Positions 1-8,102 of a stretch of 64,000 bases of DNA are shown one piece after another. The notes beneath the pieces were generated by a model. That model ran no database searches. It was not told where the DNA came from and was given only the letters and a program-made list of their open reading frames with translations. Source of the DNA: Arsenicibacter rosenii (lineage in GTDB: Bacteria; Bacteroidota; Bacteroidia; Cytophagales; Spirosomataceae); assembly GCF_001870735.1 (NCBI RefSeq), contig NZ_MORL01000005.1, forward strand, positions 17,736 through 81,735, read 5' to 3'. The position numbers and the translations under genes were made by a program. Each line of letters starts with the position of its first letter. Within the stretch, counting starts at the first letter, position 1.

Positions 1-147
1 CATTAAAATTCAAATTTAATTAGAAGAAGACTAATATATTGTATACTTAAGAGAGATATAAATGGCAATAAATATCATAATATCATATAATAAATGGTGA
101 GTAATCAAAGAAAGAAGCATATCCATCATACTTACTCTTAATATCAA

Positions 148-166
148 TAGTGGCTTAATCTTGTTG
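148..166 (+). repeat. IS1 left inverted repeat
   Basis: Sequence tagtggcttaatcttgttg, an exact reverse complement of 2572-2590. It lies just upstream of the InsA-like reading frame, as IRL does in IS1. Confidence 0.9.
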
Positions 167-184
167 TTAGATGTATCTTTGTCA

Positions 185-466
185 ATGGTCTTAGAAGCGA
201 TTCCTTGCAAACATTGTGGCAAAACCGATTTGGTTAAACGCTACGGTACCACACCAGCTGCTACTCAACGGTTTCAGTGTGGTGATTGTAAGCGGACGTT
301 TGTGCGAATCTACACCAACAAGGCCTGCGACCCGCTCGTCAGCCAACAGATTACTGACCTTGTTCTTAACGGCGGGGGCGTTCTGGACACAGCGCGTATG
401 CATGGCATTAATCGGAATACGGTTAGCCGACATTTTAAAATCGTTGTACAGCGCCTACGCTGTTGA
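185..466 (+). pseudogene. IS1 InsA-like N-terminal transposase part, cut by IS110
   Basis: The product is a zinc ribbon (CKHCG ... CGDC) followed by a helix-turn-helix segment (around GINRNTVSRHF), the hallmark of IS1 InsA, which binds the terminal repeats. The ATG at 185 puts the zinc ribbon near the N-terminus; a TTG at 161 in the same frame lies inside the inverted repeat and is less likely. Codons are intact up to CAG at 449-451; the remaining codons to the stop at 464-466 belong to the inserted IS110. Joining 451 to 2122 keeps the frame open and continues into residues KKSSEVVRVNPAYADKG, which proves where the interruption lies. Confidence 0.85.
443..451 (+). repeat. Core repeat at IS110 left junction
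   Basis: gttgtacag here is repeated at 2113-2121. The two copies flank the IS110 insert and only one is needed to rebuild the IS1 frame, so they mark the recombination core shared by donor and target. Confidence 0.75.
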
Positions 467-706
467 ATAGCCTTTACAACTTACGTTCCCAGCAGAAGCC
501 CTAAATTTGGCCGACTTTCTGAACCAAGCCTCCCGCTTTTACTGGTACCCGATCGAGTCCTCCCTTAAAATCTGGGCTGGAGCGTACAATGCCTTTCGTT
601 ATGAAAGGTATTTGGTGAATGCATTGGTGATCGCTTCGGCGAATCCCGTACAGAAAACTCTTACAGTCACGGTGCGCTCCCGGAAGTCATTAACCACTAA
701 TGTCCT
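452..706 (+). ncRNA. Candidate IS110 bridge-RNA region
   Basis: This is the only sizeable non-coding part of the IS110 element and lies in the position where IS621-type elements encode their bridge RNA. Two strong hairpins are visible: 589-611 (9-bp stem, loop gttat) and 629-645 (cUUCGg tetraloop). Just 3' of the second, 648-657 reads gtacagaaaa, identical to the top strand of the reconstructed pre-insertion target across the junction (445-451 joined to 2122-2124 and following A). In known bridge RNAs the left target guide has the top-strand target sequence, so this is a candidate guide. Exact RNA ends cannot be set from sequence alone. Confidence 0.4.
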
Positions 707-2106
707 ATGGAAAGTAGCCAAGTAACCTTCAAGATTCTTCATCCCCATGCCGCCGGGATTGATGTGGGTTCACGCAGTCATCTGGTAGCCATTGATCAGA
801 ACAAATCGGACGGCCGAAGCCGACAATGTGCGTGAGTTTGGGGTCTACACAAAAGACCATCTGGAGATTATTAGTCATCTGCGCCAGCATGGCGTGACTA
901 CCATCGCCATGGAGAGTACCGGTAGTTATTGGCAGACATTGTTCAATGCTCTTCAGCAAGCAGGCTTTGACGTGCTGCTAGTGGGCGGTAGCCAGACCAA
1001 AAATGTCAAGGGCCGCAAAACCGACGTGATCGATTGCATCTGGATTCAAAAGCTGCACTCGCTGGGCTTACTTTCGGGCAGTTTGCTTCTGAGTGATACC
1101 TTTCAGCAGTTGCGTACCTACTATTACCATCGCCAGCATCTGGTCCAGCAATCGGCTCGTTACTCCAGCAAGATGCAAAAGGCATTACGGTTGATGAATA
1201 TCCGCTTAGATGTGGCACTCAATGATATCACCGGTCAATCTGGTATGGCCGTCATTGAAGCGATTCTATCAGGCCATCGGGAAACGGATCATCTGGTGTC
1301 GCTGGTAAGTGACCGGGTGAAAAAATCCCGCCAGGAGATTGCGGATGCCCTGCAAGGCTGGTGGCGAGAGGATCGGAGCGCCGAAGCGATTGCTGTTTGA
1401 GCTACAGGCTTCGTTGGATTTTTACCGGCTTTACGAGAGTAAGATCAAGGAATGTGATGGTGTTATTGAAACGTTTCTAGTCAAGTATGCGCCCCCGGTT
1501 GAGGTAACGCCGACCGAGAAGAAGCAGCTAAAAACGCATCGCAAGCGAGCGGGCAAACATGCTCCTGGCTTTAATCTATCCCAGTTGGCTTACCAGTATT
1601 TTCGTACCGACCTGTTTGCCGTGTCCGGCATCAGTTACAATACGGTGTTGTGCTTACTCACCAGCTTAGGTCATGACATTCACAAATTCCCGAACGCGAA
1701 AAGTTTTGCCTGCTGGCTGGGCCTGGTGCCCAATAACAAGGTCAGTGGAGGTAAAGTCATCAGTAATCGCCGACCGTCTGGTCGAAATACCATCGCCAAA
1801 GCGTTGCGCCATGCGGCCAACTCGATTGGCAACCAGAAAGATCATGAGTTAACGCCCTTCTTCAAACGCATTGCCTTCAAAAAAGGCCGGATTGCGGCCA
1901 TTATTGCCACCGCCCGCAAGCTGGCGGTTATCATCTGGAATATGATCAGTAAAGGGGAAGCCTATCAAAAAGAGCGAGTGGAGCAGAACCAGGCAAAGCA
2001 GCGTATCCTCAAACTGAAGCACTTAGACAAAAAACTGCATGCTCTCCAATTGACTCAGGAGGAGCTAAAAAGGCTATTCACAAAGCACTCGTTATCAATA
2101 GGGTAG
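707..2106 (+). pseudogene. IS110-family DEDD transposase, two frameshifts
   Basis: The protein must be read in three frames: 707 to about 812, about 812 to 1380, then about 1380 to 2106. The first piece holds the GIDVGS motif with the first catalytic Asp; the second holds MESTGSYW (Glu) and RKTDVIDCIWIQ (the two Asp of DEDD); the third is the Transposase_20 domain (SGISYNTVLCLLTSLG, then a conserved Ser in RRPSGRNTIAKALRHAA). The two +1 shifts lie near 810 and near 1375-1395. The ATG at 707 gives a start in keeping with the family. The element is therefore probably immobile by its own enzyme. Confidence 0.85.
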
Positions 2107-2121
2107 AAATCAGTTGTACAG

Positions 2122-2583
2122 AAAAAAAGCAGTGAGGTCGTTCGGGTCAACCCTGCTTATGCAGATAAGGGCTTGATTGTGAATCTAAAAACAGATGAAT
2201 GTGGTCATTCACCGGTGCTAAGAAGTACCCGCGCTGGCTGTGGTGGGGTGAAGACACGGTTACAGGCGAAGTACTTGCTTTTGTCTTTGGCCGTCGTAGT
2301 CATCGCACCTTTGAGCAGTTGCTACAGGTTCTGGCCGGGGCTCAGATTGGGGTGGAGCGGTAGTTTACCGATTCGTGGTGGGTCTATTTTGACTGCCTGG
2401 ATCAGTGGATACGAACCGGGGCAAAGCGGCCATGCAGCGTCTTAAACGGAAGCATCTAACGTTGGTACCCGACTTAAACGGTTGTATCGGCGAACGATTT
2501 GTTTCTCGAAATCGGTGTTAGTTCATGATGCGGTTATTGGCCTTTTCATCAACCAGTTTTTCTTTACGCACCAACAAGATTAA
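2122..2583 (+). pseudogene. IS1 InsB-like transposase remnant
   Basis: Conserved IS1 InsB pieces appear in order but in different frames: VNLKTDE (frame continuing from InsA), then MWSFTGAKKYPRWLWWGED and VFGRRSHRTFEQLL one base back, a TAG stop at 2361, FTDSWWVYFDCLDQWI in the same frame, then RLKRKHLTL, and finally RRTICFSKSVLVHDAVIG and FINQFFF ending at TAA 2581-2583. At least three indels or stops inactivate it. The break at 2194-2200 falls directly after the first catalytic Asp of the DDE triad. Confidence 0.8.
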
Positions 2584-2590
2584 GCCACTA
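2572..2590 (-). repeat. IS1 right inverted repeat
   Basis: Exact reverse complement of 148-166. Its taa/tta at 2580-2583 serves both as the InsB stop on the plus strand and as the stop codon of the minus-strand glycosyltransferase. Confidence 0.9.
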
Positions 2591-3827
2591 CCGATTTTTT
2601 CGAAAATGGCAGAAGTAAATCCATTTCAAATCTTCTTAAAATTGTTTCTTTACTTAAAAATTGTTCAGCATAGCGTCGGGCATTTTCCCTATAGCAATTT
2701 AAATCAGTACTCAATGCTTTATCAATACCTTCTTTCAAGGCAATGACGGATTCCGGCTCTACTAAAATACCCATTTTAAACTCATCAATTATATCATATA
2801 AAGTTGTTCCGGGAAGAGCAGATACAATTGAACAACCACCAGCTGATAAAATACTTGTCAGCTTCGAAGGGAGCACTAGATCAGAAGCCGACTTTTTTTG
2901 TAAAACTAAGTGAACATCAGCCGATGCCAATAACTCTCCTAGCTTATCATAAGGCTGTAAAGGAAAAAATCTAACATTCCCTAGCTTTTTTTGCCTAGCT
3001 AACTCTTCAAGACGTTCTCTCCCACCCCCTGCACCCACAATTAAGAAATGAACGTCAGATTGGGTGCGGTAAGCTTCCGCAACCTCAAGTATGATTTCTA
3101 AGCCTTGCTTTTCGCCTAAACTTCCTGAATACAGAATAATTTTATGTTCCATCGGAATACCAAATTCTCTTTTTAGAGAAGCTTCTTTCGGCAGTACAGA
3201 GATATGTTTGTCATCAACCCAATTAGGAAAAAATAAACATTCCTGATTTAATACTTTCTTTGCCAAAATCTTCCGAATCATGCCTTTACTAATTGTTGAA
3301 ACAACACTTGAATGTTTCAAAATAATGCGTTCAACAAAAAACATAAGATTTAGAAATAGTTTATTATTAATCATACCTAGATCCTTTGCCATATCGATCT
3401 GTAGGTCTTGAATATGACACCAAAGTGGCACACCACGTAGCTGTGTATAAAGTACGGGCAAAAGCCCTAAATGAAAAGGAGGAGAAAAACAAATGACAAT
3501 ATCATATGGCTTACTCACAAAAACTCTCGACCAGAATCGCAAACTAGAGATAACAAAAGATAACTCATGAACAATACGCTTAATAGATGTGACGTTTTTT
3601 GGCACATACAAAGGGCAACGCATTATACGAACACCATTGCTTATTTCAGTCATCCAACTTTTACTGCTGTATTCTTCTTTTATCTTCCACTCCGGGTAAT
3701 AAGGTAAAGCCGTAATAACATCAACGGCATGACCTTGACTGACTAACCATTCAGCCATTTCACCAGTATATTTTCCAATCCCTGTCAGTTCAGGAAAATA
3801 ATTGATCCCATAGAACAAAATTCTCAT
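2580..3827 (-). CDS. WcaI-like family 4 glycosyltransferase
   Basis: A 415-residue GT-B enzyme expected to move a sugar from a nucleotide donor to the growing lipid-linked repeat unit on the inner face of the cytoplasmic membrane. The N-terminus MRILFYGINYFPELTGIG with the glycine-rich acceptor loop and the C-terminal LPSKLTSILSAGG motif are those of the WcaI group of colanic-acid-type clusters. The start at 3827 is chosen because the family motif begins there; an upstream in-frame ATG at 3893 would overlap the acetyltransferase gene by 56 bases. The last codons and the stop come from the IS1 terminal repeat, so the native C-terminus is altered by a few residues, but the fold should be complete. 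Confidence 0.85.
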   Translation of the reverse strand: MRILFYGINYFPELTGIGKYTGEMAEWLVSQGHAVDVITALPYYPEWKIKEEYSSKSWMTEISNGVRIMRCPLYVPKNVTSIKRIVHELSFVISSLRFWSRVFVSKPYDIVICFSPPFHLGLLPVLYTQLRGVPLWCHIQDLQIDMAKDLGMINNKLFLNLMFFVERIILKHSSVVSTISKGMIRKILAKKVLNQECLFFPNWVDDKHISVLPKEASLKREFGIPMEHKIILYSGSLGEKQGLEIILEVAEAYRTQSDVHFLIVGAGGGRERLEELARQKKLGNVRFFPLQPYDKLGELLASADVHLVLQKKSASDLVLPSKLTSILSAGGCSIVSALPGTTLYDIIDEFKMGILVEPESVIALKEGIDKALSTDLNCYRENARRYAEQFLSKETILRRFEMDLLLPFSKKSVVA

Positions 3828-3837
3828 ACCACAAAAA

Positions 3838-4401
3838 TTATTTCCAACGTTTTTTAACAAGATAGGGTTTAGTATAGGTTTTATAAATACCATTACTATC
3901 TAAAGTTTCATTTATAATAGACCCAGCTGTTACAATTGTATCATTACCTATAACAACACCAGGACCAATAAAGGAAGAAGCCCCAATCCACACACCATCA
4001 TAAAGAGTGATTGGAGAATTCCGATAAGGCATATTATAAATCGAATAATCATGGTTTCCACAACATAAAAAAGATCTCTGACTAATACAAACGTTATTAC
4101 CAACAGTAACTTTTTCAAAGTTTAATATAAAAACTTCTTCTCCAATCCAGACATAGTCGCCAATTTCAAGCTTCCATGGAAAATGAATATTAACTCTTGG
4201 TTTTATAATAACTGAATGGCCAATTTTTGCTCCAAATAAAATAAGAAGTAAACGTTTAATGGAATTAGGAAAAGGGAAAGGGTTTAGAAAAAATATACAT
4301 TTTACAATATACCAAACAACAAATTTAAACTTGGAAGCGCCGAGTGTAAATCCTAAAGAGGAATCAAATTCTCCTAACCGAACAACTGATTTATTAAACA
4401 T
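3838..4401 (-). CDS. WcaF-like hexapeptide-repeat acetyltransferase
   Basis: A 187-residue left-handed beta-helix acyltransferase, probably O-acetylating a sugar of the polysaccharide with acetyl-CoA. Hexapeptide repeats run from about residue 60 to 170 (IGHSVI, IGDYVWIGEEV, VTVGNNVCIS, VWIGASSFIGPGVVIGN), with the CISQRSFLCCGNHDYS segment typical of WcaF; its His is the expected catalytic base region. The gene lies 10 bp before the WcaI-like gene, and wcaF and wcaI are frequent partners. It shares the low GC of its neighbours. Confidence 0.85.
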   Translation of the reverse strand: MFNKSVVRLGEFDSSLGFTLGASKFKFVVWYIVKCIFFLNPFPFPNSIKRLLLILFGAKIGHSVIIKPRVNIHFPWKLEIGDYVWIGEEVFILNFEKVTVGNNVCISQRSFLCCGNHDYSIYNMPYRNSPITLYDGVWIGASSFIGPGVVIGNDTIVTAGSIINETLDSNGIYKTYTKPYLVKKRWK

Positions 4402-4413
4402 AATTAAATTTAA

Positions 4414-5493
4414 TTACAAATATTTTAAAAAAACGTTTTCCATATCTGAAATATATCTATCTTCAGAAAATAACTCAACAGCTTTTTTATGGTTCATCAC
4501 TGCAATAGAAAGCAAAGCAGGACGATTATTATATAAATACAATAGATAATTAATTATTGCAACATTGTCGATATTAGTATTTTCAATCAAAAAACCATTA
4601 TCGGGAACATTAACAATATCAGGAATGCCTGCATGATAAGTAGATATAACTGCTAAAGCGTTTGCATAAGACTCTAAAATAGAAATTGGTTGTCCTTCAT
4701 TAGGATATCTGGATAATAAAATAAAAATATGAGAATCATTTAGAAGACAAGCTTTTTTAGCCCCGTCTACAACACCATGATAAAAAACATAATTAGTTAA
4801 GTTATTTTCGGAAATAAAATTAAAAAAATAGTTTCTATCTAAATCAGAAAAAAACTTACCAGCAAAATGGTATTCGAAATGCAAATTTTTATTTTTTGAA
4901 TGAAGTGCAATATGCAGAACGTCTTTGTAGCCTTTACTTTCAATAAAATTACTTAAATATAATATTTTCAATATTCCAGAAGTAATAATATCTTTTTTTT
5001 TAATTTCTAATAATTCATTACTCAAAAGAAAACAATCGTCAACACAATTTTCAACAACATAAATATTTTCTTTGTCAATCATACCAGTAAAATTAAATTT
5101 CAAGCTCTCACTTAAAACAATAACGCCTGAAACTTTATTTATCAAAAAATAATTAATCTTTTTTTGTATATAACATGATTTAGAATCAATTAGAGTACGA
5201 TAATAGCCACCATGTAGATGTAACAAAATTTTAGCTCTTTTAATTTTCAAAATAAAAATGATAACTAAATCACGAATGTTACCGCCGACAGTTTGAGAAA
5301 TTGTAAAATAATACAGATCATCATTTGAGAACAAAAGAATAAGTAAATTTTTGACAAAATCTAAATTATTAGTAAGATTTAATTTAGAAAAAATAAATTT
5401 TTTATGTAATACACTACTATATAAGGTCGAAACAGCTTTTGAAAGACCATGCATTGGAGGAGGAAATTGTGATATAAATTTAATTGTATACAT
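4414..5493 (-). CDS. Family 4 glycosyltransferase
   Basis: A 359-residue GT-B protein. The N-terminus (KFISQFPPPMHGLSKAV) is the acceptor-side glycine/proline loop seen in many GT4 enzymes, and the C-terminal half has the donor-binding EGQPISILESYANALAVIS segment with the E-x7-E spacing. No signal peptide or long membrane helix is visible, so it acts in the cytoplasm at the membrane. Its start codon overlaps the stop of the next gene upstream (shared base 5493), which indicates translational coupling within the cassette. Sugar specificity cannot be read from the sequence. Base composition is extremely AT-rich. Confidence 0.8.
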   Translation of the reverse strand: MYTIKFISQFPPPMHGLSKAVSTLYSSVLHKKFIFSKLNLTNNLDFVKNLLILLFSNDDLYYFTISQTVGGNIRDLVIIFILKIKRAKILLHLHGGYYRTLIDSKSCYIQKKINYFLINKVSGVIVLSESLKFNFTGMIDKENIYVVENCVDDCFLLSNELLEIKKKDIITSGILKILYLSNFIESKGYKDVLHIALHSKNKNLHFEYHFAGKFFSDLDRNYFFNFISENNLTNYVFYHGVVDGAKKACLLNDSHIFILLSRYPNEGQPISILESYANALAVISTYHAGIPDIVNVPDNGFLIENTNIDNVAIINYLLYLYNNRPALLSIAVMNHKKAVELFSEDRYISDMENVFLKYL

Positions 5494-6752
5494 CAGAAAA
5501 GTAAATTAATTTTATTTAAAGCTTGACAAATATTTTTTTCGTAATTATCCCACGAATAATTTTTTACTGATTCAAGAGCATTCAAAGACATTTCATGATA
5601 ATGACTAGGATGAAGAAAAAGATAAAGAATTTTTTCATAAATTGCATTTACATCACCTGCTTCGATAATAAATCCATTATAACCATCAATTATTATATCA
5701 GGCCCTCCGGAATTTTTAGTAACGATAACAGGCAAGCCAGCAGATAAAGCTTCAAGTAAAACAAGACCAAAACCTTCACCAAGAGTCGGGAAAAGGAAAA
5801 CACTACAATCAGAATAAAAAAGTTTAAGTTCATCCAGTAACTTGTGACCATGAAGAAAAACATTGTCTGGGATATTTTCAAAAAGATCAGGAAAGTATTG
5901 TGCGCCAGAACCTATTAAATCAAATTGAATTGGATAACTCAAAAGTTTACATGAAGCCTCTAATATATAAGAAATACCTTTACGTTGACTAATCTCACCA
6001 ACATATAAAACTTTAAAAAATTTATTAATATTCCTAGATACTACATTTGAATTAACGTACTTTTCAAAATCAACACCATAAGGAATTTGAAAGATTATAT
6101 CATTCGAAATTCCGGAAAAAAATAAGCCTTTTTTTGAAAAGGTTGAGGCAACAATATGATAATCAGCCAACAAAATTTCTTTAACAAATTTCTCACTAAA
6201 AGATTTATCAAAAACAAAACCAGAACCTTCAAAAGTTTTGGCAAATTTACCGCTTGAAAAAATATATTGTTGATAAATAACATGCAAATAATTTCGAGGT
6301 GTTTGAGCATGATCAATAATTTTAATAACATTAGGTGCTTTAGTTTTTAAAATCTCAAAAAGTAATTCACTATTAGTATCGAATGAAATAACTACATCTA
6401 TTTTATTATCTATTATATATTTTGCAAGTTTTTTTTGAAAACGTCTTGAAATTACAGTGCGAATAATATTAGAAAATTTAGTATTACCAAATACCCTAGT
6501 ATAAAGAGTTAAAAGTAGAGTTTCCAACTCACAAAACTGCAAAATATCAGAATCAAACAGTTCGTATGACTTTCTGCTTAATATTCTTTTCTTATTATTC
6601 GAATTAAGAAATAAAAGCAAAATTTTATTTAATATCGAATTGTTAGAATTATATATCGATGTACAATATTTATACAAAAAGCCTGATTTCTTCAATGCTG
6701 ACGCCAACCTCAAAGAATGTTGTTTACCTGGATGAGCAACAATAACTTTCAT
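5493..6752 (-). CDS. Family 4 glycosyltransferase
   Basis: A 419-residue GT-B enzyme. The N-terminus MKVIVAHPGKQHSLRLASAL gives the acceptor domain; the C-terminal domain has VLYVGEISQRKGI (start of the nucleotide-sugar domain) and FPTLGEGFGLVLLEALSAG with the paired glutamates of the GT4 EX7E motif. It overlaps the polymerase gene upstream by 4 bases (ATGA type) and the next glycosyltransferase by 1 base, so all three are probably translated together. It should add one residue of the repeat unit; donor unknown. Confidence 0.85.
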   Translation of the reverse strand: MKVIVAHPGKQHSLRLASALKKSGFLYKYCTSIYNSNNSILNKILLLFLNSNNKKRILSRKSYELFDSDILQFCELETLLLTLYTRVFGNTKFSNIIRTVISRRFQKKLAKYIIDNKIDVVISFDTNSELLFEILKTKAPNVIKIIDHAQTPRNYLHVIYQQYIFSSGKFAKTFEGSGFVFDKSFSEKFVKEILLADYHIVASTFSKKGLFFSGISNDIIFQIPYGVDFEKYVNSNVVSRNINKFFKVLYVGEISQRKGISYILEASCKLLSYPIQFDLIGSGAQYFPDLFENIPDNVFLHGHKLLDELKLFYSDCSVFLFPTLGEGFGLVLLEALSAGLPVIVTKNSGGPDIIIDGYNGFIIEAGDVNAIYEKILYLFLHPSHYHEMSLNALESVKNYSWDNYEKNICQALNKINLLF

Positions 6753-8098
6753 ACTTTACTAAACTTGGTTATTAAAAAATAAGGGGATGTTGTAAATAAA
6801 AAAAAGGCCGAAAAATAGCAAAGTCCACCACGAGTAATGAATTGAAGTAATAATGTGTAGCAAACAGAATAAAGAACAAGATGATTTAAGTTGTTTGAAT
6901 GATATAATGAATTCATTTTTTTGAGAAAATAACCAAAAACAAAAAAAATTATAAAGCATCCAATAATTCCAAAATCCAAATAGTACTCTCCAATATTAGG
7001 CCAAGCAATCGCAGCATTTAAAATAGCAAAATCATTAACTGAATGCCGAATACCTACAACCATTGTCATATCTTGTGCAAGTGGCTTATTATGCCAGAAA
7101 GCACGTGGGATCCAAAGAGTAAATGTATCTATAATTAAGCTTTTGCCTAATGTAAAATCGTATTTATCAGGATAATTCATCATTAAACCATAGAATGGTT
7201 TATATAAATCAAAATTACTTTCGAGTGTATAAATAAAATCAGTAGTACTTAATGACGAGTTAGCTTTCTCTCCAGATCTCAAAGATCCACGAGTTGATCC
7301 GAGTAAAGTACTTAAGTAAAATAATGTAATAGTAAAAAATATTAAAATATTAGTGGATGGTTTTTTATTATTACTTTTATAATAATATAAGAAAATAGAT
7401 ACAATCATAATAATTAAAAAGATTCGAAATCCACGTATATAAAAAACAGAAAAAGTCATAAATGCTAATACAATAAAGATAAATTTATTATTATTAAATT
7501 TAAATATATAAATTAATGGAACAATCATACACAATGAAAAATTTGACAAAAATAATAAATCTGTATTTTGATCAATTTTATTTCCATCCTGGCCCATACT
7601 AAAGATATATGTAAAAGACCTTCCAGTCAGGAATAAGTAATATATCGATAAAGCAAAAGCTAAAACCCAGATAACATATGAAAATATCATAATATTTTTT
7701 ATTTTATTTTTATTTATAGGTATAAAGGAATAAAATCGTAGATAGCTAGCTTTATAATAACCCAGAAGAAAGAAAAGAAAGGAAAACAGAAAAACAAAGG
7801 TTGCTTTTATACAACCTGGCATGACATCAACACCAAAACAATCAGTTCGTCCGACAGAAATCAATGAAAGAGGTGTATAGACAAATAATGCCATATATAA
7901 AGCGACAACAATATGAATTGAATGAAAAATATCTATACTTTCATTTCTAATAACGTATAAATATCCAAAAAGCATAAACATACTTGAAAGAATAATTACA
8001 TAAATCTCATAAAGATATATATCATTATTTAAGGAAAATATGAGCAACAATATTATAGTATGAATAATTGGGTAAGAAATTATTTTATTCAGTGACAT
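6749..8098 (-). CDS. Wzy-type oligosaccharide repeat-unit polymerase
   Basis: A 449-residue integral membrane protein with roughly ten to twelve hydrophobic helices and a larger polar segment near residues 260-350, the pattern of Wzy O-antigen/capsule polymerases. Such proteins join lipid-linked repeat units on the periplasmic face, receiving them from the Wzx flippase encoded at 10350-11717. Wzy proteins have little conserved sequence, so the call rests on topology and on its place among glycosyltransferases with Wzx and Wzc present. The 60 bases from 7321 contain only 8 G/C, among the most AT-rich of the window. Confidence 0.75.
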   Translation of the reverse strand: MSLNKIISYPIIHTIILLLIFSLNNDIYLYEIYVIILSSMFMLFGYLYVIRNESIDIFHSIHIVVALYMALFVYTPLSLISVGRTDCFGVDVMPGCIKATFVFLFSFLFFLLGYYKASYLRFYSFIPINKNKIKNIMIFSYVIWVLAFALSIYYLFLTGRSFTYIFSMGQDGNKIDQNTDLLFLSNFSLCMIVPLIYIFKFNNNKFIFIVLAFMTFSVFYIRGFRIFLIIMIVSIFLYYYKSNNKKPSTNILIFFTITLFYLSTLLGSTRGSLRSGEKANSSLSTTDFIYTLESNFDLYKPFYGLMMNYPDKYDFTLGKSLIIDTFTLWIPRAFWHNKPLAQDMTMVVGIRHSVNDFAILNAAIAWPNIGEYYLDFGIIGCFIIFFVFGYFLKKMNSLYHSNNLNHLVLYSVCYTLLLQFITRGGLCYFSAFFLFTTSPYFLITKFSKV

Positions 8099-8102
8099 AG
8101 TA

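Larger units (their letters stand above)
452..2121 (+). mobile_element. IS110-family insertion sequence, degenerate
   Basis: This 1670-bp insert is bounded by two copies of gttgtacag (443-451 and 2113-2121). Removing one copy plus the insert restores the IS1 reading frame exactly. It has no terminal inverted repeats and no ordinary target duplication beyond the shared core, as expected for IS110 elements. It contains a DEDD transposase broken in two places, a left non-coding region of about 255 bp and almost no right non-coding region (6-15 bp). That layout is typical of the IS110 (IS621-like) group, in which the bridge RNA lies upstream of the transposase. Confidence 0.85.
148..2590. mobile_element. 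IS1-family element, degenerate, interrupted by IS110
   Basis: The ends are perfect 19-bp inverted repeats: tagtggcttaatcttgttg at 148-166 and its reverse complement at 2572-2590. Inside are an InsA-like zinc-ribbon/helix-turn-helix reading frame and an InsB-like DDE transposase in several frames. Total length is 2443 bp; subtracting the 1670-bp IS110 insert leaves 773 bp, the usual size of an IS1 element. No matching 8-10 bp target duplication is visible in the flanks (left ..cttaatatcaa, right ccgattttttcg..), which suggests adjacent deletion or recombination. The right repeat supplies the stop codon of the neighbouring glycosyltransferase. Confidence 0.9.

Noticed and set aside
31..222. Minus-strand 63-codon reading frame at the left edge
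   Set aside because: It crosses the IS1 inverted repeat and InsA and consists of AT-rich, low-complexity hydrophobic codons; no family resemblance.
2122..2135. A7 run as an IS1-type programmed -1 frameshift site
   Set aside because: Shifting back one base there meets a TGA at 2133-2135 at once, and the real InsB frame begins only near 2199, so this cannot yield a fused transposase.
3828..3893. Upstream start for the WcaI-like gene
   Set aside because: It would overlap the acetyltransferase gene by 56 bases and place 22 unrelated residues before the family N-terminus.
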